Shown here: positions 36,850-47,873 of the stretch, piece after piece
Layout: every line of letters begins with the position of its first letter
Numbering within the stretch: position 1 is the stretch's first letter
Source: Pleurodeles waltl
Lineage: Eukaryota > Chordata > Amphibia > Caudata > Salamandridae
NCBI RefSeq assembly: GCF_031143425.1
Contig: NC_090448.1
Coordinates: 335,804,177 to 335,868,176 of the forward strand
DNA length: 64,000 bases
Direction of reading: 5' to 3'
The notes under the pieces: generated by a model
The model's database searches: none
Seen by the model: only the letters and a program-made list of their open reading frames with translations
Told to the model about the DNA's origin: nothing
Translations under genes and position numbers: made by a program

Positions 36850-38345
36850 TCAGGATTTAGTAGCTGGTCAGTGAAGTGACCCTCAATGGCTTCCTGGTTT
36901 CTTGCAGGTGTGGAGTAGTACCTCCACTCTGGAAGGAGTTCTATGACGATTTTCTAAGCTTGGAGGTCCTCTGGAGTTTTTAGAGTTTTTCCAGTTGTCC
37001 AGCAGCTCCTCAGCGGCAATTGTTGGGTCCTGGGTGCAGCAGGCAGCGTTTGGCACCTCTTCTTTGTTGCAGCAGGTCTACAGTTCCCGTGCCTTGGATC
37101 TTATTGGTGCTGGTCTTCTTTTTTCTGTCAAATCTGATGTTCTGGTCTATGGATGCCCACTGAATACTGTATTTAGTGGGCATTTTAGGGTTTTAAGGTA
37201 GTGACCAATGGGCCATCTACCTTAGGGCGGCTACACCCACCAAAGTGACCACTTCCTGTGGGAAGGGTCACTTCCCTTCCCTGATTGGCTATTTTCCTTC
37301 CATCCAAGATGGAGGAAAATGAAATGAAGTGCCCACCTCGCATGCAACACCTTAGGGGTGGTGCATGTCAGGTGGGGGGCACTCTTCTTACCCTTTGTGG
37401 AGTTTCCTGTCTTTGCTCCTGCCAAAAGTGGGGTTTGCAAAGGGGATGACCATCTGCTGCTAGCAGCAGGACTGGGGGTCTAGTTTCAAAGCTGGTAAGC
37501 CCTTTGAAGCTCACCGCCTGGGCAGTGCACATTCCACAGAGAGAGGGTGTTAGCACCTCCACCCAGGAAGGGCATTGTTCTACAAACCAAAGAGACTGAT
37601 CTCTCCTCCAAGGTTTGTAAATTGGGTGTCTGAAGGTGGCAGGCTGGATAGGACCAGTCAGCAACCATGCCAGGGTAGTTAGCTTTTGCAGGGGGCACCT
37701 CTAAGGTGACCCCAAGGTACATTTGGGTATAAATCCAATACTGGTACCAGTTTGGATTTATTATTCTGAGTTGGTTGATCCCAAACAACCCAGGATTCAG
37801 TGGCCGTCATGTAGCTGGGAAACTTGTATTGACCAGTGTCCAGCACATGTATTAACATGGTTGCTGTGTTCACTGACTATGTCCCAGGTTTGGCAAGGAC
37901 ACCGTAGGGGCATATTGCTCATGTAGCTATGCCCTCATTTATAATATGGTGCACCCTGCCTTAGGGCAGGAAGGCCTGCCAGAGGGGTGTCCTATCCATA
38001 GTGTGTGCAGTGTATGGTGGACAGGGCACACAGGCAGTTGCGTTTTAGGCTTGCACCAGGACACAGCCTGAAATGGCAGTGCTGGGTGCATCTGGATGCA
38101 TGGCTCTGGAGGGTGGCACAATCAGTGCTGCTGCCCTCAGGGGCCTACCCTTAGTACCACATGCCCTGGATACCTAAGTACTTTTTACTAGGGGCTTATA
38201 GTGGTAGCTAAAGGTGTAAACAATTGTGCCAATGCATCACAACAATTTTAGGGCAACAGCTCTGGCCCAGGGAACCTGGTTAGCCAGGACCCTGGGCACT
38301 ACAATGTTTAGGCTACTTCATACATCAGACAAAACGTGGGGCTAA
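36850..38345 (-). repeat. Family T repeat, copy 2, reversed and partial
   Basis: Read on the minus strand it follows copy 3 (45223-47873): ccagggtcctggctaacc, then ggtaggcccctgaggg, ggtgcaccatattataaat, ccaagttt-type words, then the segment ending in ctaaatacagtattcagtgggc (37140-37180), which corresponds to 46420-46445. The far (36850-37140) side is only loosely similar. No flanking duplication seen. It sits within DIRS-D between gag and RT. Confidence 0.65.
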
Positions 38346-38984
38346 CCATGTCAAAAAGAGCCTTTTTCTCACCTATAGAAGATGAAAGGAGGGATGTGTG
38401 TGTGTGTGGGGGGGGGGATGGGGGGTTGCCTGGGGGGGCTTTGGCAAAATAAACTGTAGTGTGTAGCTCCTTTGAAAGATTTGAAATACCCATCATTTGA
38501 TATACTGGATCTTCAGATATGAAGGAAAAAAAACAACTTTAACCTTTCCCTCATATTGCTTCTCCATGGCTCTGAAAAGGCAAACCAAAGTCACTTAGCT
38601 GCCACAGCAAAAGAGAAGGGGGAAGACAAGTCTGAAGTCTCTACTGATGTCCACAGACTCGAACTGGGTAAAGTCTGGGTCTGTAGCAGAATGGCTGTGA
38701 GGTTTGCTGCATCCTGTGTACCACACCTTGTTCACAGCCCCTTCATTTCCCATAATGTTGAAAGAAACCCTTGGGAACTGGCTTTGAACACAGCTATCCT
38801 TGAGCCTCTCTAATGTGGACTCTGCCTTCTTCCCAAACAGCCTAAAGCCACCAAAGGTCTTTTTGGAAACACTTGGCATCCACTGAAAATCCAGCTGTAT
38901 GAATATCCGTTTGTTGCTTGAGCACTATGCTTGTTCCGTGGCGTAACCCACGCAGTCTGTGGTATCAAGACCACCTCCAGGTGT

Positions 38985-40400
38985 AGATACCACACATGGG
39001 TCCCAAGATTACACCCGAGTTACTCTTTCTGATGCGGAGGAAACCGGCACCATGATTTTCTATTACTAAAAATCATGGAGTGCCAACCGGCTTCACCTCA
39101 ACACCTTCAGACTAAAGCACATCATTCCATGCGGCTCTGCTTGGTAGAGAACCACATAGTGGTTGTGTTGTCATTCAGCACCTGGACAGATCGGTCTATT
39201 ATCAACAGTAGAAATGCCTTGAGGACCAGTTGAATGGCAACCAGCCCCAAAAGTCTGGGTGGTGATAATGCTCAAGTTAGTCCAAAATCCCCAGATCTCC
39301 ACTTTGTCCAGGTGACATCTACAACCAAGAGAAACAATGTACTATTGTGGTCTCCAGAAGTGAGAAACAGAATGGCCTGCCAGACATCAGGTTGGTGTCT
39401 GTCAAGCACCACTGCAAGTCCTGGGACACCTACAGAGAGACCAAGATCTCAGAGAAGGCACCTTTACTGGTGAGCCCATGTGCAAGTTCCAACAATGGGT
39501 GTCTATGTGCCACCAAAAATAGGGATCTAGCAGGATGTTACCAGACCTAGCAGTCTTAAAACATTCAAGGCTGAAACAATAGTTTTAGCTAAAAATAAAT
39601 AAACAATAAAAAAAAAATCAGGTTCATAACCTGGATGTCTCTTGCAAACTCCGGTGGTAAAAAGGTCTTTAAAGTAACTATGTCCAAAATGGTCTTAGTA
39701 GTCTCTGGGATGGTAGCGGCTAAGACCTGGACTACTTGATGAAGAGTCCCAGGTTGAACAGCAATGATTCTGTGCATTGGTGCGAGACTAGCTGATGTGG
39801 GTTTACTTTCAGTGTACTGGAACTCTAGCATCTATAGGGCCTCAAGGGCACTAGAGGAATACTGAACCAACAAGAATAACTGTAGCACTGTCTGCTTAAA
39901 ATTAAACTAACACAATAAATGCAAGCGCCTCATCTGCTGCATTTAGCTATGACAGCTAAAAGTACAATGTACCTAAATCCATTCTATTAAGAGGAAAAAT
40001 CAGACAGGCCAGAGGAGTGCCTCGCATCTGCACGGAACAGTTGGCAAGTCCTAGACTATTGAACAGCATCTTCAGGAGCCAAGGAAACTCTCTGCCTTGC
40101 TATAGTAGGAGTGCAGATGCATGCCACCACTGATGCTATTTTTGTTCAAAAGAAACAAAGGCTGTTGTTCACTATGCACTAAATGGCTATTTGCGACAGA
40201 GAACCTACAGAAATTACCTGATTCAGAGACTGGACATAACTCATCAATATAGTAACCAGGCATCGAGGTAAAGGGTAACAGGCTATAGATGCCTTCTTTT
40301 GGGCATGAAAAGGGTCTTGAGGGAGACACTCTGAAACTTCCTTCAGTCCTCCAATCCTTCAGGTAAGCAGCCAAGCACCACTACATAAGATAGTGGCTAC
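38985..40400 (-). mobile_element. DIRS-G relic (RNase H region recognisable)
   Basis: The minus strand at about 39130-39250 reads LVAIQLVLKAFLLLI then VLNDNTTTMWFSTKQS, an RNase H segment equivalent to SLALKAFQPLI...VKTDNMTTMYYLNKQG of DIRS-F. The rest up to 40400 contains open minus-strand pieces (39589-39831, 40072-40374) consistent with decayed DIRS coding DNA but without motifs I can name. No termini seen. Confidence 0.5.
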
Positions 40401-42382
40401 TGAAAGTTGGAGACCAGTACTACTGGTAATAAACCTCAGACATTTGTAAACCACAGGGTGAAAAAACTATCACTAAGCTTTAAAAAAAGACCTTTACTAA
40501 GGACAGCCCACAAGAAGAGTTGAACCAAAACAGTGGACACCAATAATGTCACTTACAAGCAAGAAGTTAAACGTTAGGGCAAGACATGAGCAAATGATCA
40601 CTAGATTCACAGTAATCACCTTGCCCCTCACCCTTCCCCACCCCACTCAACCTGCTGTGCAGCCCTGCATCTGCAATTCAGCCACTTCCCACAAAAAGCG
40701 TGCATAAAATACCCACCTCTCCAACAATAGGATCCTCTTTTCCAAAAGCTGCCCTCAAACCTACCTCAGGCTACAACCAGAACCAACCCCTCCTCAGCTT
40801 TACTGACACCTACCCACACCCATGTCCACTTTCCCTCCATATCTAGGCTCTCTAAAGCAAACGCCTGTTCTTCAATCTTGCCTCAAGCTAAGGCCAGAGT
40901 AGTCTCACAAATGACCCCTACCCACACCTCTCATGCAATCTCTCTTCCTCCCTAACCCACGTCTGCTCTAAAACCCTATGAGGCTACAGCCTGAGCAGCC
41001 GCCCATCCCTACTGGCCTAAACCCATTCCACTCCTCCCACACAAGGCCTCATATCCGTAAAGCATCATTGCGACAAGAGAACTGAGACCCATCAGCTAAA
41101 AAGCAAGCTCCTCAGTGCGAGATCCATGAACAAGAACGATCTAAAATCTCAAAATATGCAAATTACAATCAGAAAATGCACCAGACCCAATTGTTAATCA
41201 CAGACACAAGTTTGTGCATACACCCGCCATGAAGCCATTCTCCTCGAATACAGCACCAACAAAATCATATTAACAAGAGTGAAAGTAGCCTAGCAGTCAT
41301 CCTCAAGAAGTCTTTACAAATAACACACATTGAACACTTGACCATGAATGGTTGTGAATACTTGCTAGTACATTGTCACCTTACTACAACCTTTGCTTGC
41401 ACCTTCTTATTGATCCACAGATCAACTCCCAACAACAACGCGTAACTACTAAACCACGAAAACCTGAACACTATAAGAAACCGCCACAGCTGGTTAGACC
41501 AGAAGTCAACAATCACTGCTGTCTTCATACCCAATCTTGAGACCTTCAACTTCAAACATATCAATTCAATTTCATTCAATACCTTTATTCTGTTCAAATT
41601 AACCTTAAAATCACATAAAATTAACAACATTAAAAACACATTAAAATTACACAACAATATATTAGTATGGAGAGACGGATAAAAACTACATATGAACAGC
41701 AGCGTGTGTCAAAAACAACATAAAACACATGATTATCATAAAAACCTCAAGTGAATGACAGCCCTCAAAGAGCATACTGCAAGACAAAATAAATGAAACC
41801 AAGAGTTACAAAAAACACCCAGGCGATGCTGAGCTGCCAAAATACAAGACAAGAATAAAGGCCCAGCAGTGACCAAGAGGCTAAACAGCTCAGGAAACAT
41901 CAGACCAGCTGTGGCAACAGTGACTGTCTATGACACAGGCAAGCCTGAGGAATGCAGCCACATCTATACAAACTCCCATGGTCAAGAGTTTCTGCTAATA
42001 TAAAAGTAGTTGAATATATCGAAAAACAGAGGGACCTTTGAGGAATGGAATTAAAAACCTTCTGGTATAACAGCAATAGTACCTACAGAAAAACACAAAA
42101 TGTTACAAAGTCAAACTGGTCCAGGGGAAACGAGCTGGCTTCTTATCTGGTCAAAACTAAATCTGACTAGTATAACCCTATTCCAATTTTGGGGCACCAT
42201 CTCCAGAAAGGGTTCCAGCATTAAGGTGGTTTGGAAGCTCCTTATTACCACGCTTCTTCAGCTCCAACGGTCAGATTTTATTAGTTTCCCAGATTTCACG
42301 GAAGCAGAATGAGGGATCCCTCACATTCTCTAGGAATATACTTAGAGACAGCTCTATGAGGGTGGGGCGGGATGGGGTGTAT
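40401..42382. other. No supported gene
   Basis: About 2 kb. 40620-41080 is C-rich and A-rich with many cctcccac-type words. 41360-41660 holds a 93-codon minus-strand frame without recognisable domains, which I do not call. Nothing else is visible. Confidence 0.45.
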
Positions 42383-42581
42383 GGAAAATATCACTTACCC
42401 AGTGAACATCCATTTGTGGCATGTAGTGCTGCAGATTCACATGTTGTGCATATATCACCTTCTAGTGCTGGGCTCGGAGTGTTACAACTTGTGCATCGAC
42501 TCCATCTTAGATTGTTTTCCCACAGAGGGTAAGGTAGGAGTGATAGAGCATAAAGAAAAGAGATGTCCATGCTAATGGACG

Positions 42582-42614
<33 letters not shown>

Positions 42615-42772
42615 TATGTACAAGTGTTTGTTAAACTTAAACGGCTACAGGCTTCCAGGGAGGTGGGAGGGTGCATGTGATCCTGCAGCACTACATGCCA
42701 CAAACAGATGTACACTGGGTAAGTGACATTTTCCATTCGATGGCATGTGTATCTGCAGATACCATGCTATGC
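42383..42772. repeat. DIRS-E left terminus and internal complementary region
   Basis: The outer 60 bases (42383-42445) are the reverse complement of 42671-42735 (gcagcactacatgcca... gggtaagtgacattttcc). The adjacent 42735-42772 (tggcatgtgtatctgcag) is complementary to the right end at 50165-50195. Between them lies a (TA)n(CA)n run at 42581-42616. Confidence 0.85.
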
Positions 42773-42932
42773 ATAGACTAGAAAGCAGTTATTCCTCCAA
42801 TAAAAGCGGTGGTTAGCCTGTAGGAGTTGAAGTTGTTTGAAATAATGTTCTCAGTACAGCTTAACCTACTGTGGCTTGCTGTGCTGCTAAAACATCTACA
42901 CAATAATGTTTAATAAATGTATGTGGTGTTGA

Positions 42933-44191
42933 CTAAGTAGCTGCTTTACATATTTTAGCCATTCGTATATATCCTAAGAAAGCCATTGTAGCACCTTTCT
43001 TCCTTGTCGAATGTGCTTTAGGAGCAACTAAGAGTTGTCTTTTAGCTTTAAGGTAACAAGTTTGGATGCATTTTACTATCCATCTTGCTAAACCTTGTTT
43101 TGAAATGGGGTTACCAGTATGAGGATTTTGAAAAGCTATAAATAGCTGTTTAGTTTTCCTGAATGGTTTTGCCCTATCTATGTAGTACATTAGAGTTCTT
43201 TTAATGTCTAATGTATGTAGAGCTCTTTCTGCTACAGAATCTGGGTGTGGGAAGAAGACTGGTAGTTCCACTGTTTGATATGAAAAGGTGATACTACTTT
43301 AGGAAGAAATTTAGGGTTAGTTCGTACTATGCCTATGTTTGTGTACTTGTATGAACAGTTCTTCAATAGTGAAAGCTTGAATTTACCAACTCTTCGCAAT
43401 GATGTAATTGTGACTAGGAAGGCAACCTTCCATGTTAAGAATTGCATTTGATATGAGTGCATAGGTTGAAATGGTGGGCCCATAAGTCGCGTAAGCAATA
43501 TGTTTAAATTCCACGAAGGAACTGGAGGTGTTCTGGGTAGGATGATGAGTTTTAAACCTTCCAGGAAGGCTTTGATAACAGGAACTCTAAATAAAGAGCT
43601 CTGCTGTATATTTTGCAAATATGCGGAAACTGCAGTGAGATGTATTTTTATGGAAGAGAATGCTAAATTTGATTTTTGTAAATTAAGTAAATAGCTTACA
43701 ATATCTTTTATTGATGCTGAAAGAGGGGCAATTTGTTTAGATTGACAGTAATATACAAATAATTTCCATTTGTTGGCATAGCACTGTCTGGTAGTGGGTT
43801 TTCTTGCTTGCTTAATTACTTCCATATATTCAGTTGGTAGTTGTAAATACCCAAATTCTATGACCTCAGGAGCCAAATCGCTAGATTGAGTGTGTTGGGA
43901 TTTGGGTGCCTGATCTGCCTTTTGTTTTGTGTCAACAGATCTGGTCTGTTTGGGAGTATGGAGTGTGGTACTACTGACAGGTCTAATAGTGTTGTGTACC
44001 ACGGCTGACTTGCCCACGTTGGTGCTATGAGTATCAGATTGAGCGTGTTTTGATGCAATTTGTTGACTAGAAATAGAATGAGTGGGAGAGGGGGAGGGGG
44101 AAAAGCGTAAGCAAATTACCCTGACCAATTGATCCATAGACCATTGCCCTTGGATAAGGGATGTGGGTATCTGGATGCAAAGTTTTGGCAT
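42933..44191 (-). pseudogene. DIRS-E tyrosine recombinase, broken
   Basis: Two frames. 43232-44191 carries the spacer (Ser/Thr/Gln-rich), then ARKPTTRQCYANKWKLFVYY (N-terminal SAM-like region), KAFLEGLKLIILPRTPPVPS and TITSLRRVGKFKLSL, where the box A motif LRRVSEIQAF has decayed. 42933-43271 carries DIKRTLMYYIDRAKPFRKTK, ISKQGLARWIVKCIQ and APKAHSTRKKGATMAFLG (H-x-x-R box), then ICKAAT before losing frame. The catalytic tyrosine end is not in frame. Confidence 0.85.
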
Positions 44192-44384
44192 TTAGTGTTT
44201 TAGCGGGTGGCAAACAGATCTATGTCTGGTGTTCCCCATTGTTGAAAGTATTTTTGAAGTACTTGAGGGGGAATCTCCCACACGTGTCTCCGTTGATGAT
44301 TTCTGCTGAGAACATCCGCTAATTGGTTGTGTATCCCTGGAATGTATTGTGCTACCAGGTGAATTGTTTTCCAATATTGTGGAA
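44192..44384 (-). pseudogene. DIRS-E RNase H end
   Basis: The minus-strand frame reads IHLVAQYIPGIHNQLADVLS then RNHQRRHVWEIPPQVLQKYF and TPDIDLFATR, matching DIRS-F residues 455-510. It contains the last catalytic aspartate (LAD). Upstream the sequence is replaced by the family U piece, so the rest of RNase H is missing. Confidence 0.85.
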
Positions 44385-44466
44385 AGCTCGGCTGCCCAAT
44401 CATCTCTTCCTTGTTAGAAAAATGAGGCACTGCTAGTTAGCAATTTTATAAGTTTTATATAATGTT

Positions 44467-44583
44467 TTAATAAAACAAATGCATTTTAGATAATAAGGCG
44501 TGAACCGCAATAACCAGAACCATACAACACAGTAGGATTGAAATAGTCACGAGGAGAGTGAAACATAAGAACAACGCTATCAT
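44467..44583 (-). CDS. Family U smORF, copy 2: putative 38-residue membrane peptide
   Basis: ATG at 44583 (with A at -3, CACC before it) to TAA at 44467, 38 codons. The predicted peptide is hydrophobic almost throughout, rich in Leu, Ile, Val, Phe and Cys (three Cys, two adjacent at 19-20), with its first His at 28 and Lys at 33: a single membrane span with a short tail ending FY. An in-frame TAG lies six codons upstream, so the ATG is a real frame start. Compared with the copy at 63205 it differs at 18 of 38 codons, 13 synonymously, with no indel. Function unknown. The name CDS rests on this conservation pattern only. Confidence 0.55.
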   Translation of the reverse strand: MIALFLCFTLLVTISILLCCMVLVIAVHALLSKMHLFY

Positions 44584-44677
44584 GGTGTTTAATAATTTCT
44601 ACTCTCCCTCAGCTAGTTCTATTTCGAGCACAGCATGTTAAGCTTCTAACTTGCCTTTCTGAATCCCTTGGGAGACA

Positions 44678-44775
44678 TCAGCCCTCATACCTAAGCAAAG
44701 GCCTGTGATCTGGTTCAGCATCTGCAACGAGGCAGTCAGCGTCTAGTTGTGGTTCCCTGGTCGGAATTTCCCTCT
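44678..44775 (-). pseudogene. Family U upstream frame, copy 2 (C-terminal part)
   Basis: The end reads HRPLLRYEG and TGA (44678-44680). The copy at 62986-63105 ends YRPLLRYEG and TGA, and within that last block the codon differences are in third positions (CTT/CTC, GGC/GGT). Further upstream the two copies differ by indels, and this one loses frame next to GNHN. It sits 94 nt before the smORF. Confidence 0.45.
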
Positions 44776-44784
44776 TATCCCGAA

Positions 44785-45222
44785 GGGTAGTACTTTGAAT
44801 TGGTAGTGATTGCCCGATATTACGTACCTTAAGTACGTGTGGTGAGCTGGATGTATGGGAATGTGGAAGTACGCGTCCTTCAGATCTAACACGTCATGTA
44901 ATCATGTTTTTGTATTAGGGGAATGGCGTCCTGTAGAGTGACCATGTGCAAACGTTCAGACAGGATATAAAAATTTAGAGGTCTGAGATCTAGAATGGGT
45001 CTGAGAGTCCCATCCTTTTTTGGTATAACGAAGTATAGCGAATATACTCCTGTTCTTGCTGTGAGATGAGAACCATTTCTACTGCCCCTTTTAGTAATAG
45101 ACATTGTACTTCTTGTTTTAGTAGAACAGTGTGTTCTGGATAGAGTCTGTGAGAACAAGGGGGAATATTTGGTGTAGTAGAGATGGGTTCTAGGCAATAA
45201 CGTATAATTGAGAGTACCCATT
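44785..45222 (-). pseudogene. DIRS-E reverse transcriptase, N-terminal part
   Basis: It reads VLSIIRYCLEPISTTPNIPP, then TGVYSLYFVIPKKDGTLRPI, LDLRPLNFYI, MVTLQDAIPLIQKHDYMT and, in another frame, DLKDAYFHIPIHPAHH near 44850, the block with the first catalytic aspartate. It ends at the family U piece before the LPFG and Y-x-D-D blocks. It starts exactly at the family T insertion: the Trp of ITADQW lies on the far side (47880-47900). Confidence 0.85.
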
Positions 45223-47873
45223 TGTAGGAAAATGGCACCTTGTCCCCTCCCCCCGACACACTTTAAGCCTGATATTGATGCTGACTTGACAGAGTGCGCT
45301 GGAACCCTGCTAACCAGGCCCCAGCACCAGTGTTCTTTCACTAAAAATGTACCATTGTTTCCAAAATTGGCACACCCTTGGCACACAGATAAGTCCCTTG
45401 TAAAAAGGTACCAGTGGTACCAAGGGCGCTGTGACCAGGGAAGGGCCCTAAGGGCTGCAGCGTGTGTTGTGTCACCCTAAGGGAACCCTCACCTAACACA
45501 TGCAGATTGCCATTGCAGATTGTGTGTGTTGGTGGGGAGAAAAAGGCAAAGTCAACATGGCATCCCCCTCAGGATGCCATGCAAACAAAATACTGCCTGT
45601 GGCATAGGTAAGTCACCCCTCTAGCAGGCCTTAAAACCGTAAGGAAGGGTGCACTATACCACAGGTGATGACATAGCGGAATGAGCAATGTGTCCCTACA
45701 GTGTCTAAGTCCATTCTTAGGCATTGTAAGTACAGTGTGGTCATATTAAGTATATGGTCTGGGAGTTTGTCAAAACAAACTCCACAGTTCCATAATGGCT
45801 ACACTGAATACTGGGAAGTTTGGTATCAAACTTCTCAGAACAATAAACCCACACTGTGTGCACTTTGTAATAAATCCAACACTGGCATCAGAGGGCATCT
45901 TAGAGATGTACCCTGTATTTTACCCAATCCTTCAATGCAGGACTGACTGGCCTCTGCCAGCCTGCCACTGAGAGACAAGTTTCTGACCCCCTGGAGTGAG
46001 AGTCTTTGTGCTCCCTGGTCCAGAAACAAAGCCTGTAGGAGGTGGAGGTGCTTTACACCTCCCCCCTACAGGAACTATAACACCTAGCAGTGAGCCTCAA
46101 AGGCTCAGGCTTTGTGTTACAATGCCCCAAGGCACTCCAGCTAGTGGGGATGTCCGCCCCCCAGGCACAGCCCCCACTTTTGGTGGCAAGTCCGGGGAGA
46201 TAATGAGAAAAACAAGGAGGAGTCATCCCCTCAGCAAGGTCCACCCCTAAGGTGACCAGAGCTGAAGTGACCCACCCTCCTTGGAAAATCCTCCATCTTG
46301 TTTTGGAGGATTTAGCCCAATAGGAATAGGGATGTGCCCCCCGCCCTAAAGGGAGGAGGCACAAGGAGAGTGTAGGCACCCTCAGGGACAGTAGCCATTG
46401 GCTACTGCCCTCCAGCCCTAAAAACACCCCTAAATTCAGTATTTAGGTGCGACCCTGAGCCCAGGAAATCAGATTCCTTGATGACCTAACCAGAAGGACT
46501 GCTGACCTAAAAAAACCCTACCAGCCTGTCTCCAGATTGAAAGAACATGTAACAGCGACGCATCCAGCGGGACCAGCGATCTCTGCCGACTCAGAGGACT
46601 GCCCTGCAAATTCAAAGGACCAAGAAACTCCAGTGGACAGCAGCTCTGTCTAAAGCAACAAAGAAGAAACCATCTTTAAAGGGACTCTCACCTCACCCCT
46701 GAAGCGTGAGTCCCCAACACTCTGCACCCGATGCCCCAGGCCCATGTCCAGAGAAACCAACACTGCAGAGAGGACCCCCAGGTGACTCCAATGACATGTC
46801 CACCCTGAGATGACCTCCCTGCACCACCACGATGACACCTGCAGACAGAATCCAGAGGAACCCCCTGACCGCGACTGCCTGGTAACAAAGAACCAGACAC
46901 CTAGAAGAAGCACTGCACATGCAGCCCCTAGGCCCAAGAGGAACCAACTACTGATGCAGTAGTGACCAGCAGGCAGACCTCACCTTTGCCCAGTCGACAG
47001 CTGGCCAGAGATGCCCCCCCTGTGCTGTGCCTTCATCGCCAGAGTGACCCGCGTGTCTCTCCACTGATTCCAATACAAAACCAGACGCCTTGTTTGCACA
47101 CTGCACACTGCACCCGGCCAGCCCTGTGCCTCTGAGGGTGTATTTTGTGTGCCTGTTTGGGACTCCCCCCTGCACCCCTGCTCTCCCCACCTGCTCTACA
47201 AAACCCCCCTGGTCTGCTCCCCGAGGACGCAGGTACTTACCTGCTAGCAGACTGGAACCGGAGCACCTTAGTCTCCATAGGCGCCTATGTTATTTAGTCC
47301 CCTCTTTGACCTCTGCACCTGACTGGCCCTCTGTTGCTGGGTGTTTGGGGTTGACTTGAACGCCCAACGGTGGGCTGCCTAATCCCCGGAGACTGAACTT
47401 GTAAGTTCTTTATTTACCAGACAAACTAACCTCTACTTACCTCCCCCAGGAACTGTTGAATTTTGCACTGTCCACTTTCAAAATAGCTTATTGCCATTTT
47501 TTGCTAAACTGTGTACATTACTGTTTTCATTCAAAGTTCTATATTTACCTCTGCCAAATACCTTACAATTTATGTACTTACTTGGAATCTGAATCTTGTG
47601 GTTTAAAAATAAATTAAGAAAATAATATTTATCTGTATAAAAACCTATTGGCCTGGAGTTAAGTCGTTGAGTGTGTGTTACCAGTTATTGCCTGTGTGTG
47701 TACAACAAATGCTTAACACTACCCTCTGATAAGCCTAACTGCTCGACCACATACCACAAATAGAGCATTAGTATGATCTATTATTGCCTCTGTTAAGCCT
47801 CTTGGGGAACCCCTGGACTCCGCGCACACTATCTCTCACTTTGAGATAGTATATACAGAGCCAGCTTCCTACA
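45223..47873 (+). repeat. Family T repeat, copy 3, with target duplication
   Basis: 2651 bp from tgtaggaaaatggc to gccagcttcctaca. The ends are TG...CA and an 8-bp inverted repeat (tgtaggaa/ttcctaca). Flanks ccatt (45218-45222) and ccact (47874-47878) form a 5-bp duplication with one mismatch. Joining the two sides restores the gag/RT reading ITADQW-VLSIIR on the minus strand, proving insertion. There is no intact gene. A TG...CA end plus a 5-bp duplication is what retroviral-type integrase makes, so this is most simply a very long solo LTR or a non-autonomous LTR element. An aataaa near 47609 may be the polyadenylation signal. Confidence 0.85.

Larger units (their letters stand above)
34288..38880 (-). 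mobile_element. DIRS-D relic, with a family T insertion and YR deletion
   Basis: The left terminus at 34288 (aagttacttaccttcgataa, ggtagagactatctagctgc) is followed by an internal complementary piece near 34630-34700 (gtggaggaatctgcagc). Minus-strand coding order: gag (about 38600-38880, RLFGKKAESTLERLKDS), family T copy in reverse (about 36850-38345), gag end/RT start (36400-36790, AITSDRSVLQIVWIG), RT (35440-36180), RNase H (35261-35533), RNase H/YR spacer (34703-35006, LYALLPIPLLPRVLKKIREF). Almost all of the YR is missing: the coding sequence stops shortly after QRQLNAFGLSPEG and runs into the terminus. No right end recognised. Confidence 0.75.
44385..44780 (-). repeat. Family U fragment inside DIRS-E
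   Basis: Read on the minus strand, 44780 to about 44455 aligns with 62999 to about 63335 of the family U copy at the window's right end: aagaggga.attcc, gggaaccacaac, ctttgct.aggtatgagg, gcttaacatgctgtgctc, then the 38-codon smORF. About 870 bp of DIRS-E RT/RNase H is missing at this spot. The last 60 bases (44386-44443) carry the shared motif gctcggctgcccaatcatc...gaggcactgctagttagc. Confidence 0.8.

Noticed and set aside
41376..41657. A 93-codon minus-strand frame rich in hydrophobic residues.
   Set aside because: Very AT-rich sequence, no domain, no conserved copy and no splice context to support it.
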